From the NCBI GenBank assembly GCA_934307065.1, contig CAKRCD010000001.1:62001-126000 (forward strand): a stretch of DNA of 64,000 nt, in the 5' to 3' direction. Every line of letters begins with the position of its first letter. Position 1 is the first letter of the stretch. The notes under the pieces are model-generated. The model did no database searches. It had not been told where the DNA came from and saw only the letters and a list, made by a program, of their open reading frames with translations. This document shows positions 43,599-53,082 of the stretch, piece after piece. The stretch comes from an uncultured Bariatricus sp. (GTDB taxonomy: Bacteria > Bacillota > Clostridia > Lachnospirales > Lachnospiraceae). A program made the translations under genes and the position numbers.

Positions 43599-43621
43599 GT
43601 TGGTTCAGAATAGAGGAAAAG

Positions 43622-45025
43622 ATGTTTCAGCATTTTAAAAAGAAGTTTATTGGAGACAAAAATTTTTATCATAGATTATTGATACTTGTATTCCCTATTA
43701 TTATTCAGCAGGGAATAGCAAATTTCGTCAATTTGATTGACAATGTTATGGTAGGTCAACTTGGAACAGAATCTATGTCCGGAGTTGCCATTGTTAATCA
43801 ACTGTTATTCGTATATTCTCTTGCTGTGTTTGGCGGAGTATCGGGTGCTTCTATCTATGGAGCACAATTTTATGGAAAAGGTGATCACGAAGGTGTCCGA
43901 TTTACTTTTCGGTTTAAAATGCTGTTTACTTTTGCGGCAACGGTAATCGCTATTTTTATTCTGAAAACATGGGACACGAATTTAATCTCTTTATTCCTGA
44001 CCGAGACGGAGTCTGGAGGAAACCTTTCTTATACGTTAAGTGAAGCAGAACATTATCTGGCTGTTATGCTCATTGGATTGATTCCTTTTGGGATTTCTCA
44101 AACTTATGCAAGTACTTTGCGGGAAACCGGAGAGACATTTTCACCGATGATTGCAAGCTGTATTGCTATTTTGATGAATCTTTTTCTGAATTATTGTTTG
44201 ATATTTGGAAATTTTGGCGCGCCAAAACTTGGCGTTACAGGTGCGGCGATAGGAACGGTTATTTCACGTTATACAGAAGCTATCTTCTTAATGATACGAA
44301 CGGAAAGGAATAAACACAGATTTATTTTCATCGATGGAGTATATCAATCTTTCTTCATTCCTAAGATAATTGTAAAACAAATATTTGTGACAGGGACACC
44401 GCTTATTTTAAACGAAATTCTGTGGAGTCTTGGAACTACCATGATTAATCAAAGTTATTCTACAAAAGGACTTATTGTTGTTGCAGCAACAAATATAACG
44501 AGTACAGTTTGGAATTTATTCTGTGTAATCATGACTGCGATGGGTTCAGCGGTATCCATCATAGTAGGTCAGCTTTTGGGAGCGGGAAAAATAGATGAGG
44601 CAAAAGATACGGATACGAAACTGATTTTCTTCACTGTAATATTACATATGCTAATTGGACTAGCAATTATATTAAGTGCACCATATATTCCAATGATTTA
44701 TCATGCTGAGGAAGCGGTTTCGGAATTGACTACTAGGCTTCTTGTGGTTGCCGGTGCTGCACTTCCGCTTCATGCATTTGTTCATGTAACCTATTTTACG
44801 CTACGCTCAGGCGGCAAGACAATGATTACCTTCTTGTTTGACTGTGTATATACCTGGGTAATATCATTTCCACTGGCATTTACATTGTGTAGATGGAGTG
44901 GATTCTCCATTGTGGCAATTTATTTTTGTGTACAGTTTGCAGATGGATTAAAAGTATTAATCGGATTAAAACTTTTACACTCCGGGGTCTGGGCAAAAAG
45001 AATTATTACAGATGAGGTATCATGA
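43622..45025 (+). CDS. MATE family efflux transporter
   Basis: 467 residues with twelve hydrophobic segments in two related halves. QGIANFVNLIDNVMVGQLG is typical of the first MATE helix, and LFLNYCLIFGNFGAPKLGVTGAAIGTVISR (in parts) of the sixth. Exports cationic compounds using a sodium or proton gradient; the substrate is unknown. The start is 23 bases after pxpA with AGAGGAAAAG upstream. Confidence 0.92.
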   Translation: MFQHFKKKFIGDKNFYHRLLILVFPIIIQQGIANFVNLIDNVMVGQLGTESMSGVAIVNQLLFVYSLAVFGGVSGASIYGAQFYGKGDHEGVRFTFRFKMLFTFAATVIAIFILKTWDTNLISLFLTETESGGNLSYTLSEAEHYLAVMLIGLIPFGISQTYASTLRETGETFSPMIASCIAILMNLFLNYCLIFGNFGAPKLGVTGAAIGTVISRYTEAIFLMIRTERNKHRFIFIDGVYQSFFIPKIIVKQIFVTGTPLILNEILWSLGTTMINQSYSTKGLIVVAATNITSTVWNLFCVIMTAMGSAVSIIVGQLLGAGKIDEAKDTDTKLIFFTVILHMLIGLAIILSAPYIPMIYHAEEAVSELTTRLLVVAGAALPLHAFVHVTYFTLRSGGKTMITFLFDCVYTWVISFPLAFTLCRWSGFSIVAIYFCVQFADGLKVLIGLKLLHSGVWAKRIITDEVS

Positions 45026-45047
45026 AATATTAGAAATATACTTTGCA

Positions 45048-45095
45048 TAAAAAGAACTGTATTCATCACAGAATGAAGAAACAGTTCTTTTTTTC
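45048..45095 (+). terminator. Bidirectional terminator between the MATE and hydroxyacid dehydrogenase genes
   Basis: AAAAAGAACTGT and ACAGTTCTTTTTTT pair, with an inner ATTC/GAAT extension. It ends both the + strand MATE transcript and the convergent - strand gene. Confidence 0.88.
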
Positions 45096-45106
45096 AAAAT
45101 ATTTGA

Positions 45107-46123
45107 TTATTTACGAATCATATCTCTTGTGATTTCGGAAACAGAATGTACACCGCACATCTGCATAGTATCTTTTAATTCAGAGCCAATCTTATCAATG
45201 TAAGTCTGTACACCTTCTGCACCACCACCGTAGGCAGCTACAACGAATGGACGGCAGATAAGCACACCATCAGCACCTAAGGCAAGCGCTTTAAATACAT
45301 CGGTTCCGGAACGGATTCCCCCATCCACAAGAATAGTCATCGAATCTCCTACAGCAGAAGCAATTTCTTCCAATACCTCGGCAGTAGCAGGACACTGGTC
45401 AAGAACACGACCTCCGTGGTTAGATACTACAATAGCAGAAGCCCCGGCTTCTTTGGCTTTCAGAGCACCTTTTACCGTCATAATTCCTTTTACAATGAAT
45501 GGAATGTTGGAAAGGGAAATAATTTCTCTGAGTTCATCCACGGATTTACTTCCGGCAGGTGGATTCATGTTTTTTAAGAATGGAAGACCGGCAGCGTCAA
45601 CGTCCATAGCAACTGCAAAAGCATCAGCGTCTATCACAAGAGAGAGTTTTTCTTTAATGGTATCTAGATTCCATGGCTTAATCGTTGGAATGCCAAAGCC
45701 TTCATTTTCTTTGATCGCGTCTGCGGCTGCCTGCATGACCAGTGGATTGGTTCCATCACCGGTAAATGCAGCGATTCCACAGGATTTACAAGTGGAAACC
45801 AGTACCTGATTATAGGAAATGTCATCGTATTTATCACTATAATGAAGATTTACCGCGCCTACAGGACCTGCAAAAAATGGAAAGCGGAATTCTTTTCCAA
45901 ATAATTTGACGGAGGTATTCGGCTCTCTGCCTTCGCAGAGGGTGTCCATATTGACACGGATTTCCTGCCATTTATCATAATTGCGGATGGCAGTATCGCC
46001 AACGCCTTTGGCGCCCGGTCCTGGGATCTGATTTCGACAGGCCTTTCCGTTACAGACATTACAGGCCTTACAATATGAGCCGATACAGCTTCTCGCCTGA
46101 AGAAGCATTTCGTTATAATTCAT
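45107..46123 (-). CDS. FMN-dependent alpha-hydroxyacid dehydrogenase with N-terminal Cys cluster
   Basis: 338 residues of the glycolate/lactate oxidase TIM-barrel family. The FMN and substrate motifs are PFIVKGIMT, VVSNHGGRVLDQCPAT (catalytic His in SNHGG) and ILVDGGIRSGTDVFKALALGAD (in segments). An N-terminal group of five cysteines, CIGSYCKACNVCNGKAC (residues 12-28), is not found in classical lactate oxidases and may hold an iron-sulfur cluster. In an anaerobe it should act as a dehydrogenase rather than an oxidase. AAAGGATG precedes the ATG. The gene opposes all neighbours. Confidence 0.87.
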   Translation of the reverse strand: MNYNEMLLQARSCIGSYCKACNVCNGKACRNQIPGPGAKGVGDTAIRNYDKWQEIRVNMDTLCEGREPNTSVKLFGKEFRFPFFAGPVGAVNLHYSDKYDDISYNQVLVSTCKSCGIAAFTGDGTNPLVMQAAADAIKENEGFGIPTIKPWNLDTIKEKLSLVIDADAFAVAMDVDAAGLPFLKNMNPPAGSKSVDELREIISLSNIPFIVKGIMTVKGALKAKEAGASAIVVSNHGGRVLDQCPATAEVLEEIASAVGDSMTILVDGGIRSGTDVFKALALGADGVLICRPFVVAAYGGGAEGVQTYIDKIGSELKDTMQMCGVHSVSEITRDMIRK

Positions 46124-46290
46124 AAGTCGTTCATCCTTTCAAATAATTTGATATCTTCAGTATAAATAGAAAAGAATCATTTTACAATGGAAATTATTCG
46201 TGATAATATAAAAAACAGTGTATCAAAGATGGATAGAATGTTTATCCGAACAATCAAGTATGGCTGGAATGACAGAAAGGCAGATGGAAA

Positions 46291-46983
46291 ATGAAAGAAA
46301 ATCAGGAATTGAAAGTGATTGCAAGAATTTCTTCCGGTTTTACTGAAAAATTCGGTATTCCGAGGCAGAGCGGTCTGGCAAAAACGAAAGCAGAGATTGT
46401 ATTTGAACCGGAATATCAGAATGCAGAGTCACTTCGGGGCATAGAAGGATACACATATCTCTGGCTGATTTGGGGATTTTCCATGGTGAAACAGGAAAAA
46501 TGGCATCCGACTGTCCGACCCCCGAGACTAGGCGGCAATAAACGGATGGGCGTATTTGCAACAAGGTCTCCGTTCCGCCCCAATCCAATCGGTTTGTCCA
46601 GTGTGAAATTACTGGAAGTGCGGAAGACGGATGACCGGGGAACGGTTCTAATCGTGTCCGGTGCAGATATGATGAATGGAACGCCCGTATATGACATCAA
46701 GCCATATCTGCCTTATGTGGACTGTCATATGGATGCGTCTGATGGCTTTACGGAAGAAACAAAGGATTATGCGCTTCGTGTGCAGTGGGAAGCACCTTTT
46801 CCTTATGGAGAAGAGAAGAAACAGGAACTGACGCAGATTTTAAGGCAGGATCCCAGACCATCTTATCAGGAGGATGCAGAGCGTATTTACGGAATGAGTT
46901 ATGATGGAATGGAAATCAAATTCCGTGTGGAACAGAGAAATTTAATTGTTTTGAAGATAGAGCAGCAAAGAAATGAGGAATAA
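46291..46983 (+). CDS. trmO: tRNA (N6-threonylcarbamoyladenosine37-N6)-methyltransferase TrmO
   Basis: 230 residues. The TsaA/TrmO barrel is shown by IARISSGFTEKFGIPRQSG, GIEGYTYLWLIWGFS, the signature GVFATRSPFRPNPIGLS and DIKPYLPYVDC. The C-terminal part is the extra lobe of longer TrmO proteins. It methylates t6A37 in tRNA using SAM. Its stop is next to the ribosome site of a dihydrouridine synthase, another tRNA modifier, suggesting a two-gene unit. Confidence 0.93.
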   Translation: MKENQELKVIARISSGFTEKFGIPRQSGLAKTKAEIVFEPEYQNAESLRGIEGYTYLWLIWGFSMVKQEKWHPTVRPPRLGGNKRMGVFATRSPFRPNPIGLSSVKLLEVRKTDDRGTVLIVSGADMMNGTPVYDIKPYLPYVDCHMDASDGFTEETKDYALRVQWEAPFPYGEEKKQELTQILRQDPRPSYQEDAERIYGMSYDGMEIKFRVEQRNLIVLKIEQQRNEE

Positions 46984-46984
46984 G

Positions 46985-47929
46985 ATGCAGTTTTATATGG
47001 CACCTATGGAAGGCATTGGCGGGTATGTTTATCGTAATGCATACCACAAATATTTTGAACCCTTTGACAAATATTTTCTGCCATTTATTTCACCGAATCC
47101 AAAAGGAAGGTTAGCGCCATGGGAACTGAACGATATACTTCCAGAACATAATATTGGAATGTGTGTGGTTCCGCAAATTCTTACCAACCGTGCGGAAGAT
47201 TTTATACAAACGGCAAGGCAACTGCAGAGTATGGGATATGATGAGGTGAATCTGAATCTGGGATGTCCGTCTAAAACCGTAGTGGCAAAGGGACGAGGAG
47301 CCGGTTTTCTAAAAGAACCTGATAAACTAAAGTGTTTTTTAGATGAAATCTTTCAGAAGCTTTCTATAAAAATTTCTCTTAAGACAAGGATTGGATTTTG
47401 GGATTCAGATGAATTTGAGGCATTATTGAACATTTATAATCAGTATCCGCTTGAGGAGTTAATCATCCATCCAAGAGTACAAAAAGATTATTATAAGAAC
47501 CGCCCTGATTGGAATGCCTACGAAAAAGCGAAGATAGAAAGTCACAATCCAGTCTGCTATAATGGTGATATTTTTACGAAAAAAGATTATCAGGATTGGA
47601 AGACACATTTTCCAGAAGAGCAGACTCTGATGATAGGACGCGGTATTTTATTTTTTCCGGGATTACTTGGAAGTCTCAAAGAAAATTTAAAATATAACAG
47701 GGCCGTGTATCACTGCTTCCACGATGCATTGCTGGAGGGATATCTGCAGTCTCTTCATAGAGAAGAAAATGCAATTTTCAAGATGAAGGAACTTTGGAAC
47801 TTTACACTTTTGACATTGGAAAATTCAGATACATTCCAGATGTCGATGGAAGTGGTACAAAATATGAAACGTTCAAAGAATCTGGAAGAATATGAAAAAG
47901 CAGTTGAACAGATTTTTTTATGTATATAA
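46985..47929 (+). CDS. tRNA-dihydrouridine synthase family protein
   Basis: About 314 residues of the Dus FMN barrel family: MQFYMAPMEGIGGYVYRNAY, NLNLGCPSKTVVAKGRGAGFL with the catalytic Cys, and KTRIGFWDSDEF; IHPRVQKDYY and YNGDIFTK follow. The subclass (DusB, DusC or other) cannot be set; the short, divergent end suggests a clostridial subgroup. ATG 46985 with GAGGAATA upstream is chosen over the in-frame ATG 46973. Confidence 0.88.
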   Translation: MQFYMAPMEGIGGYVYRNAYHKYFEPFDKYFLPFISPNPKGRLAPWELNDILPEHNIGMCVVPQILTNRAEDFIQTARQLQSMGYDEVNLNLGCPSKTVVAKGRGAGFLKEPDKLKCFLDEIFQKLSIKISLKTRIGFWDSDEFEALLNIYNQYPLEELIIHPRVQKDYYKNRPDWNAYEKAKIESHNPVCYNGDIFTKKDYQDWKTHFPEEQTLMIGRGILFFPGLLGSLKENLKYNRAVYHCFHDALLEGYLQSLHREENAIFKMKELWNFTLLTLENSDTFQMSMEVVQNMKRSKNLEEYEKAVEQIFLCI

Positions 47930-47984
47930 TGAGGTTGTGAAGGCATCTTTTATTAAAATTTAAAATGAAATGGAGAAGGAAGCT

Positions 47985-48890
47985 ATGAAAAAAATAAGTC
48001 TAAAGAGTACAATTCTGTTGGCGTTGACTGCACTGGTCTGGGGAATGGCTTTCGTGGCACAAAGTGTTGGTATGAATTACATTGGACCATTTACATTCAA
48101 TTGTATTCGTTCAATTATGGGAGGTATTGTGTTGATTCCCTGCATTATGTTTTTTGATAAAAAAGAAAAGACAGATGAGGGTAAAAGAAAACCGGAAGAC
48201 ATTCACACACTGCTAACAGGAGGCATTTGCTGCGGAGTTGCGCTCTGTGTTGCGTCGAATCTTCAGCAGATTGGTATCAAGTATACCACAGTCGGAAAAG
48301 CTGGATTTATCACAGCGCTTTACATTGTTCTGGTTCCTGTTTTTGGGATTTTTCTTAGAAAAAAAGTTTCCAGTCGTATATGGATTAGTGTGGCAATTGC
48401 GGTAGCTGGACTATATTTGCTGTGCATTACAGATGAATTGAAAATTGGAAAAGGTGATTTTTTTGTTGTATTGTGCGCGCTTGTATTTGCTATTCATATT
48501 TTAGTAATCGATTATTTTTCACCAAAGGTAAATGGAATGAAATTGTCCTGTATTCAGTTTTTAGTTGCAGGAGCGCTGTCCGGAATTCCGATGCTTATCA
48601 GTGAAAAACCAGAAATTCCTACGATTTTAGCAGCATGGGCACCACTTCTGTATGCCGGAATTATGTCTTGTGGTGTAGGTTACACACTTCAGATTATAGC
48701 GCAGAAAGATGCAGATCCGACAGTAGCTTCTCTGATTCTGAGTCTTGAGTCCGTGTTCTCCGTTCTTGCAGGGTGGGTAATTCTTGGACAGACGCTGGCA
48801 GGAAAAGAGATTGTGGGCTGCGTGCTGATGTTTGCGGCAATTATTTTAGCGCAGCTTCCTTCAAAGACTCCGAAGAGCTACAGACAATAA
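47985..48890 (+). CDS. DMT superfamily transporter (EamA)
   Basis: About 301 residues with ten hydrophobic helices in two EamA repeats. ALTALVWGMAFVAQSVGMNYIGPFTFN opens the first and ADPTVASLILSLESVFSVLAGW is in the last (quoted in parts). Small-molecule export or import of unknown substrate. ATG 47985 has GAGAAGGAAG upstream. It is the last gene of the block inserted between tsf and pyrH. Confidence 0.88.
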   Translation: MKKISLKSTILLALTALVWGMAFVAQSVGMNYIGPFTFNCIRSIMGGIVLIPCIMFFDKKEKTDEGKRKPEDIHTLLTGGICCGVALCVASNLQQIGIKYTTVGKAGFITALYIVLVPVFGIFLRKKVSSRIWISVAIAVAGLYLLCITDELKIGKGDFFVVLCALVFAIHILVIDYFSPKVNGMKLSCIQFLVAGALSGIPMLISEKPEIPTILAAWAPLLYAGIMSCGVGYTLQIIAQKDADPTVASLILSLESVFSVLAGWVILGQTLAGKEIVGCVLMFAAIILAQLPSKTPKSYRQ

Positions 48891-48896
48891 TTGACT

Positions 48897-48925
48897 TCAC
48901 TTTTGGTGTTTTCTATGCTATAATG
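48897..48925 (+). promoter_or_regulatory. Promoter of pyrH-frr
   Basis: TATAAT at 48920-48925 with an extended -10 (TGC just upstream) and TTCACT at 48897-48902, spacer 17. The pyrH ATG is 32 bases downstream. Confidence 0.6.
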
Positions 48926-48956
48926 TACGGAGAAATTGAGACGGGAGCAAAGACAT

Positions 48957-49652
48957 ATGAAAAGAGTTCTTTTAAAATTAAGTGGAGAAGCCCTTGCAGG
49001 CGATAAAAAGACAGGATTTGATGAAGCAACATGTATTGGAGTTGCCGAACAGGTAAAAAAGATTGTGGACCAGGGTATACAGGTTGCAATTGTGACCGGA
49101 GGCGGGAATTTCTGGAGAGGCAGAACCAGTGAGACCATTGACCGGACCAAGGCTGATCAGATCGGAATGCTTGCGACAGTTATGAACTGCATTTATGTAT
49201 CCGATATTTTCCGTCATGTTGGGATGAAGACAGAAGTGTTCACTCCATTTGTATGTGGTGCCTTTACGACACTGTTTTCGAAAGATGCTGCTGTGGAAGC
49301 TTTGAATGAGGGAAAGGTTGTGTTTTTTGCAGGAGGAACAGGTCATCCATATTTCTCAACAGATACAGGGGCTGTCCTTCGTGCGATTGAAATTGAGGCA
49401 GATGCAATGCTTCTGGCGAAGGCGATTGATGGAATTTACGACAGTGACCCGAAAGTGAATCCTGAAGCAAAGAAGTACAGTGAGATATCTATACAGGAAA
49501 TGCTGGATAAGAAGCTTATGGCAGTGGACCTTACTGCAACAATCCTGTGTATGGAGAATAAGATGCCAATGCTGGTATTTGGATTAAGTGAAGAGAACAG
49601 CATTGTTAATACCATGAGTGGTAAGTTTAATGGTACAAAAGTGACCGTATAA
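48957..49652 (+). CDS. pyrH: UMP kinase
   Basis: 231 residues of the amino acid kinase fold: RVLLKLSGEALAGDK, VTGGGNFWRGR, LATVMNCIYVSD and FAGGTGHPYFSTDTGA. It phosphorylates UMP to UDP. ATG 48957 with GGGAGC upstream is chosen; the in-frame ATG 48936 precedes the ribosome site. frr follows after 51 bases. Confidence 0.97.
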   Translation: MKRVLLKLSGEALAGDKKTGFDEATCIGVAEQVKKIVDQGIQVAIVTGGGNFWRGRTSETIDRTKADQIGMLATVMNCIYVSDIFRHVGMKTEVFTPFVCGAFTTLFSKDAAVEALNEGKVVFFAGGTGHPYFSTDTGAVLRAIEIEADAMLLAKAIDGIYDSDPKVNPEAKKYSEISIQEMLDKKLMAVDLTATILCMENKMPMLVFGLSEENSIVNTMSGKFNGTKVTV

Positions 49653-49703
49653 AATATGTGGAGTAGTGAAATAAAAGAATGCAGATAGCAGGAGGAAAAG
49701 AAT

Positions 49704-50255
49704 ATGAATGAAAAAATAAAAGTATATGATGACAAAATGCAGAAGACATTATCCAGCCTTGATGGAGAACTGGGAACCATTCGTGCAGGACGCGCTAATC
49801 CAAATATTCTGAACAGACTTACAGTAGAATATTATGGAACACCAACTCCGATTCAGCAGGTTGCCAACATTTCTGTTCCAGAACCACGCCTGATTCAGAT
49901 TCAGCCTTGGGAAAAGAAGATTATCCGTGACATTGAAAAAGCAATCCAGATGTCTGATATCGGAATCAATCCTACAAACGATGGTAATGTAATCCGTCTT
50001 GTATTCCCGGAACTGACAGAAGAACGAAGAAAAGAATTAGTAAAAGATGTTAAGAAAAAAGGAGAAGCAGCCAAGGTTGCAATCCGTAATATCCGTCGTG
50101 ACGGAAATGATGCTTTTAAGAAGTTGAAAGGAACGGAAGTTTCTGAAGATGAAATCAAAGATTTGGAAGATGAACTTCAGAAGCTTACTGATAAGTATAT
50201 CAAAGAAGTGGAAAATGCGGTTGAAGCAAAATCAAAAGAAGTAATGACAGTATAA
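49704..50255 (+). CDS. frr: Ribosome recycling factor
   Basis: 183 residues, normal length. [58 protein letters not shown] and [12 protein letters not shown] are all present (in segments). It splits the post-termination ribosome with EF-G. GCAGGAGG precedes the ATG. A strong terminator follows. Confidence 0.97.
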   Translation: MNEKIKVYDDKMQKTLSSLDGELGTIRAGRANPNILNRLTVEYYGTPTPIQQVANISVPEPRLIQIQPWEKKIIRDIEKAIQMSDIGINPTNDGNVIRLVFPELTEERRKELVKDVKKKGEAAKVAIRNIRRDGNDAFKKLKGTEVSEDEIKDLEDELQKLTDKYIKEVENAVEAKSKEVMTV

Positions 50256-50265
50256 GAGAATATAT

Positions 50266-50298
50266 AGAGGGGCAGTGAAAGAGCGGGCCCCTCTTTTC
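50266..50298 (+). terminator. Terminator of pyrH-frr
   Basis: AGAGGGGC and GCCCCTCT form a GC-rich 8-pair stem followed by TTTT. It separates pyrH-frr from uppS. Confidence 0.88.
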
Positions 50299-50381
50299 GT
50301 TACCAGATAAAAGACGAAAAGGAGTTATTCCCCTTTTCAATTATCAATTACAGAGACTGATTCTGAGGAAAGGGAAAGATA

Positions 50382-51092
50382 ATGAATATACCACAGCATA
50401 TAGCAATTATATTGGATGGAAATGGACGTTGGGCGAAGGCAAAAGGAATGCCACGTAATTTTGGACACACACAGGGAAGTAAGAATGTAGAAAAAATCTG
50501 TGAAGTGGCATATAAGATGGGAGTCAAGTATTTAACCGTATACGCATTTTCTACTGAGAACTGGAAACGTCCGGAAAGCGAAGTCAATATGCTAATGACG
50601 CTTTTGCGGAATTATATGAAAACATGTTTAAAAACAGCAGAGAAGAACCGCATGAGAGTGCGTGTGATTGGAGATAAAAGCGGACTGGATGAGGATATCA
50701 GAAACCGGATTCAGGAATTAGAAGAAGCATCTAAGGATAATGATGGACTGAACTTTCAGATCGCTATAAATTATGGAAGCCGTGATGAGATGATCCGCGC
50801 CATGAGGAAGATGTCACAGGACTGCGTAGATGGAAAACTGCAGCCGGAAGAGATTACAGAAAACATTTTTGAAAATTATCTGGATACGCATGGAATTCCA
50901 GATCCGGACCTTCTTATCCGTACCAGTGGTGAATTAAGATTATCGAATTACCTGCTATGGCAGCTTGCATATACAGAATTCTACTTTACGGATGTACCGT
51001 GGCCGGATTTTACAAAAGAAGAATTAGAAAAGGCAATCGCTCAATATAATAATAGAGACCGACGTTATGGGGCGATAAAGGAGGAAGACTAA
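50382..51092 (+). CDS. uppS: Isoprenyl transferase (undecaprenyl diphosphate synthase)
   Basis: 236 residues of the cis-prenyltransferase family. ILDGNGRWAKAKG contains the catalytic Asp, followed by YAFSTENWKRP and the C-terminal LIRTSGELRLSNYLLWQ with FTDVPWPDF. It makes the C55 lipid carrier for peptidoglycan. GAAAGGGAAAG precedes the ATG. The stop overlaps the cdsA start (TAATG). Confidence 0.96.
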   Translation: MNIPQHIAIILDGNGRWAKAKGMPRNFGHTQGSKNVEKICEVAYKMGVKYLTVYAFSTENWKRPESEVNMLMTLLRNYMKTCLKTAEKNRMRVRVIGDKSGLDEDIRNRIQELEEASKDNDGLNFQIAINYGSRDEMIRAMRKMSQDCVDGKLQPEEITENIFENYLDTHGIPDPDLLIRTSGELRLSNYLLWQLAYTEFYFTDVPWPDFTKEELEKAIAQYNNRDRRYGAIKEED

Positions 51093-51892
51093 TGTTTAAA
51101 ACCAGATTAATCAGTGGAATTGTGCTTGTCATTATTGCTTTTATCACGATTTACACGGGAGGTCCATTGCTTTGGATTACTTTATGCGGCATTAGTTTAA
51201 TTGGATTGAATGAATTGTATAAAGTAATTAAGATTGACAAAACATTACCCGGAATTGCAGGATATTTGGCAACATTGGTTTATTATCTCCTTTTACTTGG
51301 AGGAATTTCCATAGACCCAATGTTGTTTGTGATTGCAGTGTTAGTCGTTTTCATGTTTATATATGTGTTTACGTTTCCCAAATATGTATTCGAACAGATT
51401 AGCGGTGGTTTTTTGGGAGTATTCTATGTGTCGGTAATGTTGTCTTTCATTTATCAGACAAGAATGAGGGCAGATGGACTTGTTCTTGTACCGCTTGTTT
51501 TCTTGTGCTCTTGGGGATGTGATACTTGTGCATATTGCACCGGTGTCTTATTTGGAAAGCACAAAATGGCTCCGAAGCTTAGTCCGAAGAAATCTATCGA
51601 GGGTGGAATCGGAGGACTTGTGGGAGCTGCCCTTCTTGGTGCTTTATATGCCCTTGCAGTGAATCATAGAGCCGGTCGTCAGAATGTACCACCGGTGGAA
51701 TATGCGGTTATTTGTCTGATTGGTGGTATGATTTCCATGGTAGGAGATCTCGCCGCATCTGCCATTAAGCGGAATTATCAGATTAAGGACTATGGCACTT
51801 TAATTCCGGGACATGGTGGAATCTTAGACCGATTTGACAGTGTCATCTTTACAGCGCCTGCCATTTATTATCTGGCAGTCCTGTTGTTATAA
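51092..51892 (+). CDS. cdsA: Phosphatidate cytidylyltransferase
   Basis: 266 residues, eight hydrophobic segments. KLSPKKSIEGGIGGLVGA and the CTP-transferase signature KDYGTLIPGHGGILDRFDS are present. It makes CDP-diacylglycerol at the membrane for phospholipid synthesis. Translation is coupled to uppS through the TAATG overlap, with AAAGGAGG upstream. Confidence 0.95.
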   Translation: MFKTRLISGIVLVIIAFITIYTGGPLLWITLCGISLIGLNELYKVIKIDKTLPGIAGYLATLVYYLLLLGGISIDPMLFVIAVLVVFMFIYVFTFPKYVFEQISGGFLGVFYVSVMLSFIYQTRMRADGLVLVPLVFLCSWGCDTCAYCTGVLFGKHKMAPKLSPKKSIEGGIGGLVGAALLGALYALAVNHRAGRQNVPPVEYAVICLIGGMISMVGDLAASAIKRNYQIKDYGTLIPGHGGILDRFDSVIFTAPAIYYLAVLLL

Positions 51893-51928
51893 TTCTACTG
51901 CAATCGGGTTATTGTAATGGAGGAAGAA

Positions 51929-53071
51929 ATGAAGAAAATAGCAATACTTGGGTCAACGGGCTCTATTGGAACTCAGACCCTTGAAATCGTAAGAGCAAAT
52001 AAAGATATTGAAGTCCTTGGGCTGGCATCTGGAAGTAATATCAGTCTACTGGAAGAACAGATCCGGGAATTTCATCCGAAAAAGGCTGCGGTGTGGAACG
52101 AAGAAAAAGCAAAAGAACTCCGGAAGAAGGTTTCAGACTTATCTGTAGAGATTTTAACAGGAATGGATGGGCTGATTGAAATTGCACAAATGGATGGAAC
52201 GGAGATGCTTGTGACTGCTCTTGTGGGAATGATTGGAATTCGTCCTACGATTGCAGGTATGAAGGCAGGAAAGGATATTGCCCTGGCAAATAAAGAGACT
52301 TTGGTAACAGCAGGACATATCATTATGCCTCTTGCAAAAGAATGTGGTGTGCGGATTCTTCCGGTGGATAGTGAGCACAGTGCAATATTCCAGTCCTTAC
52401 AGGGAAATGCACAGAACAAGATTCATAAGATTCTGCTCACTGCATCCGGTGGTCCATTCCGTGGAAGGAAAGAAGAGGAATTAATGAATATTCAGGTGGA
52501 GGACGCATTAAAGCATCCAAACTGGACGATGGGAAGAAAAATTACCATAGATTCCTCGACTTTGGTAAATAAAGGATTAGAAGTGATTGAAGCAAAATGG
52601 TTGTTCAATGTTCCGGTGGATAATATTCAGGTAGTTGTACAGCCTCAGAGTGTGATTCACTCTATGGTTGAGTATGAAGACGGAGCAGTGATTGCGCAGC
52701 TTGGAACACCGGATATGAAGCTGCCGATTCAGTATGCCATTTATTATCCGGACAGAAGATTTCTGTCTGGTGCCAGACTGGACTTCTGGTCTATGGGGCA
52801 TCTGGAGTTTGAAAAGCCGGATACGGATACTTTCTATGCTTTGGAATTGGCATATGAAGCAGGACGTGAGGGCGGAAGTCTTCCAACTGTATTTAATGCA
52901 GCAAATGAACTGGCGGTCAGCCAGTTCCTGAACCGGGAAATAAAATATCTTGAAATTACAGAAATTATTGAGGATTGTATGCGTTCCCATCATAACATTG
53001 CTAATCCTTCCGTAGAGCAGATATTGGAAACTGAAGCAGCAACATATGAACGCATTCTCAGCAGGAGGTAA
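51929..53071 (+). CDS. dxr: 1-deoxy-D-xylulose 5-phosphate reductoisomerase
   Basis: About 380 residues. The NADPH fold starts ILGSTGSIGTQTLEIV; ALANKETLVTAG, LPVDSEHSAIFQ and LTASGGPFRG are the metal- and substrate-binding segments. It catalyses the second MEP-pathway step; ispH of the same route is at 16469. ATG 51929 with ATGGAGGAAG upstream is preferred over ATG 51917. Confidence 0.97.
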   Translation: MKKIAILGSTGSIGTQTLEIVRANKDIEVLGLASGSNISLLEEQIREFHPKKAAVWNEEKAKELRKKVSDLSVEILTGMDGLIEIAQMDGTEMLVTALVGMIGIRPTIAGMKAGKDIALANKETLVTAGHIIMPLAKECGVRILPVDSEHSAIFQSLQGNAQNKIHKILLTASGGPFRGRKEEELMNIQVEDALKHPNWTMGRKITIDSSTLVNKGLEVIEAKWLFNVPVDNIQVVVQPQSVIHSMVEYEDGAVIAQLGTPDMKLPIQYAIYYPDRRFLSGARLDFWSMGHLEFEKPDTDTFYALELAYEAGREGGSLPTVFNAANELAVSQFLNREIKYLEITEIIEDCMRSHHNIANPSVEQILETEAATYERILSRR

Positions 53072-53082
53072 CTGAAAATTTC

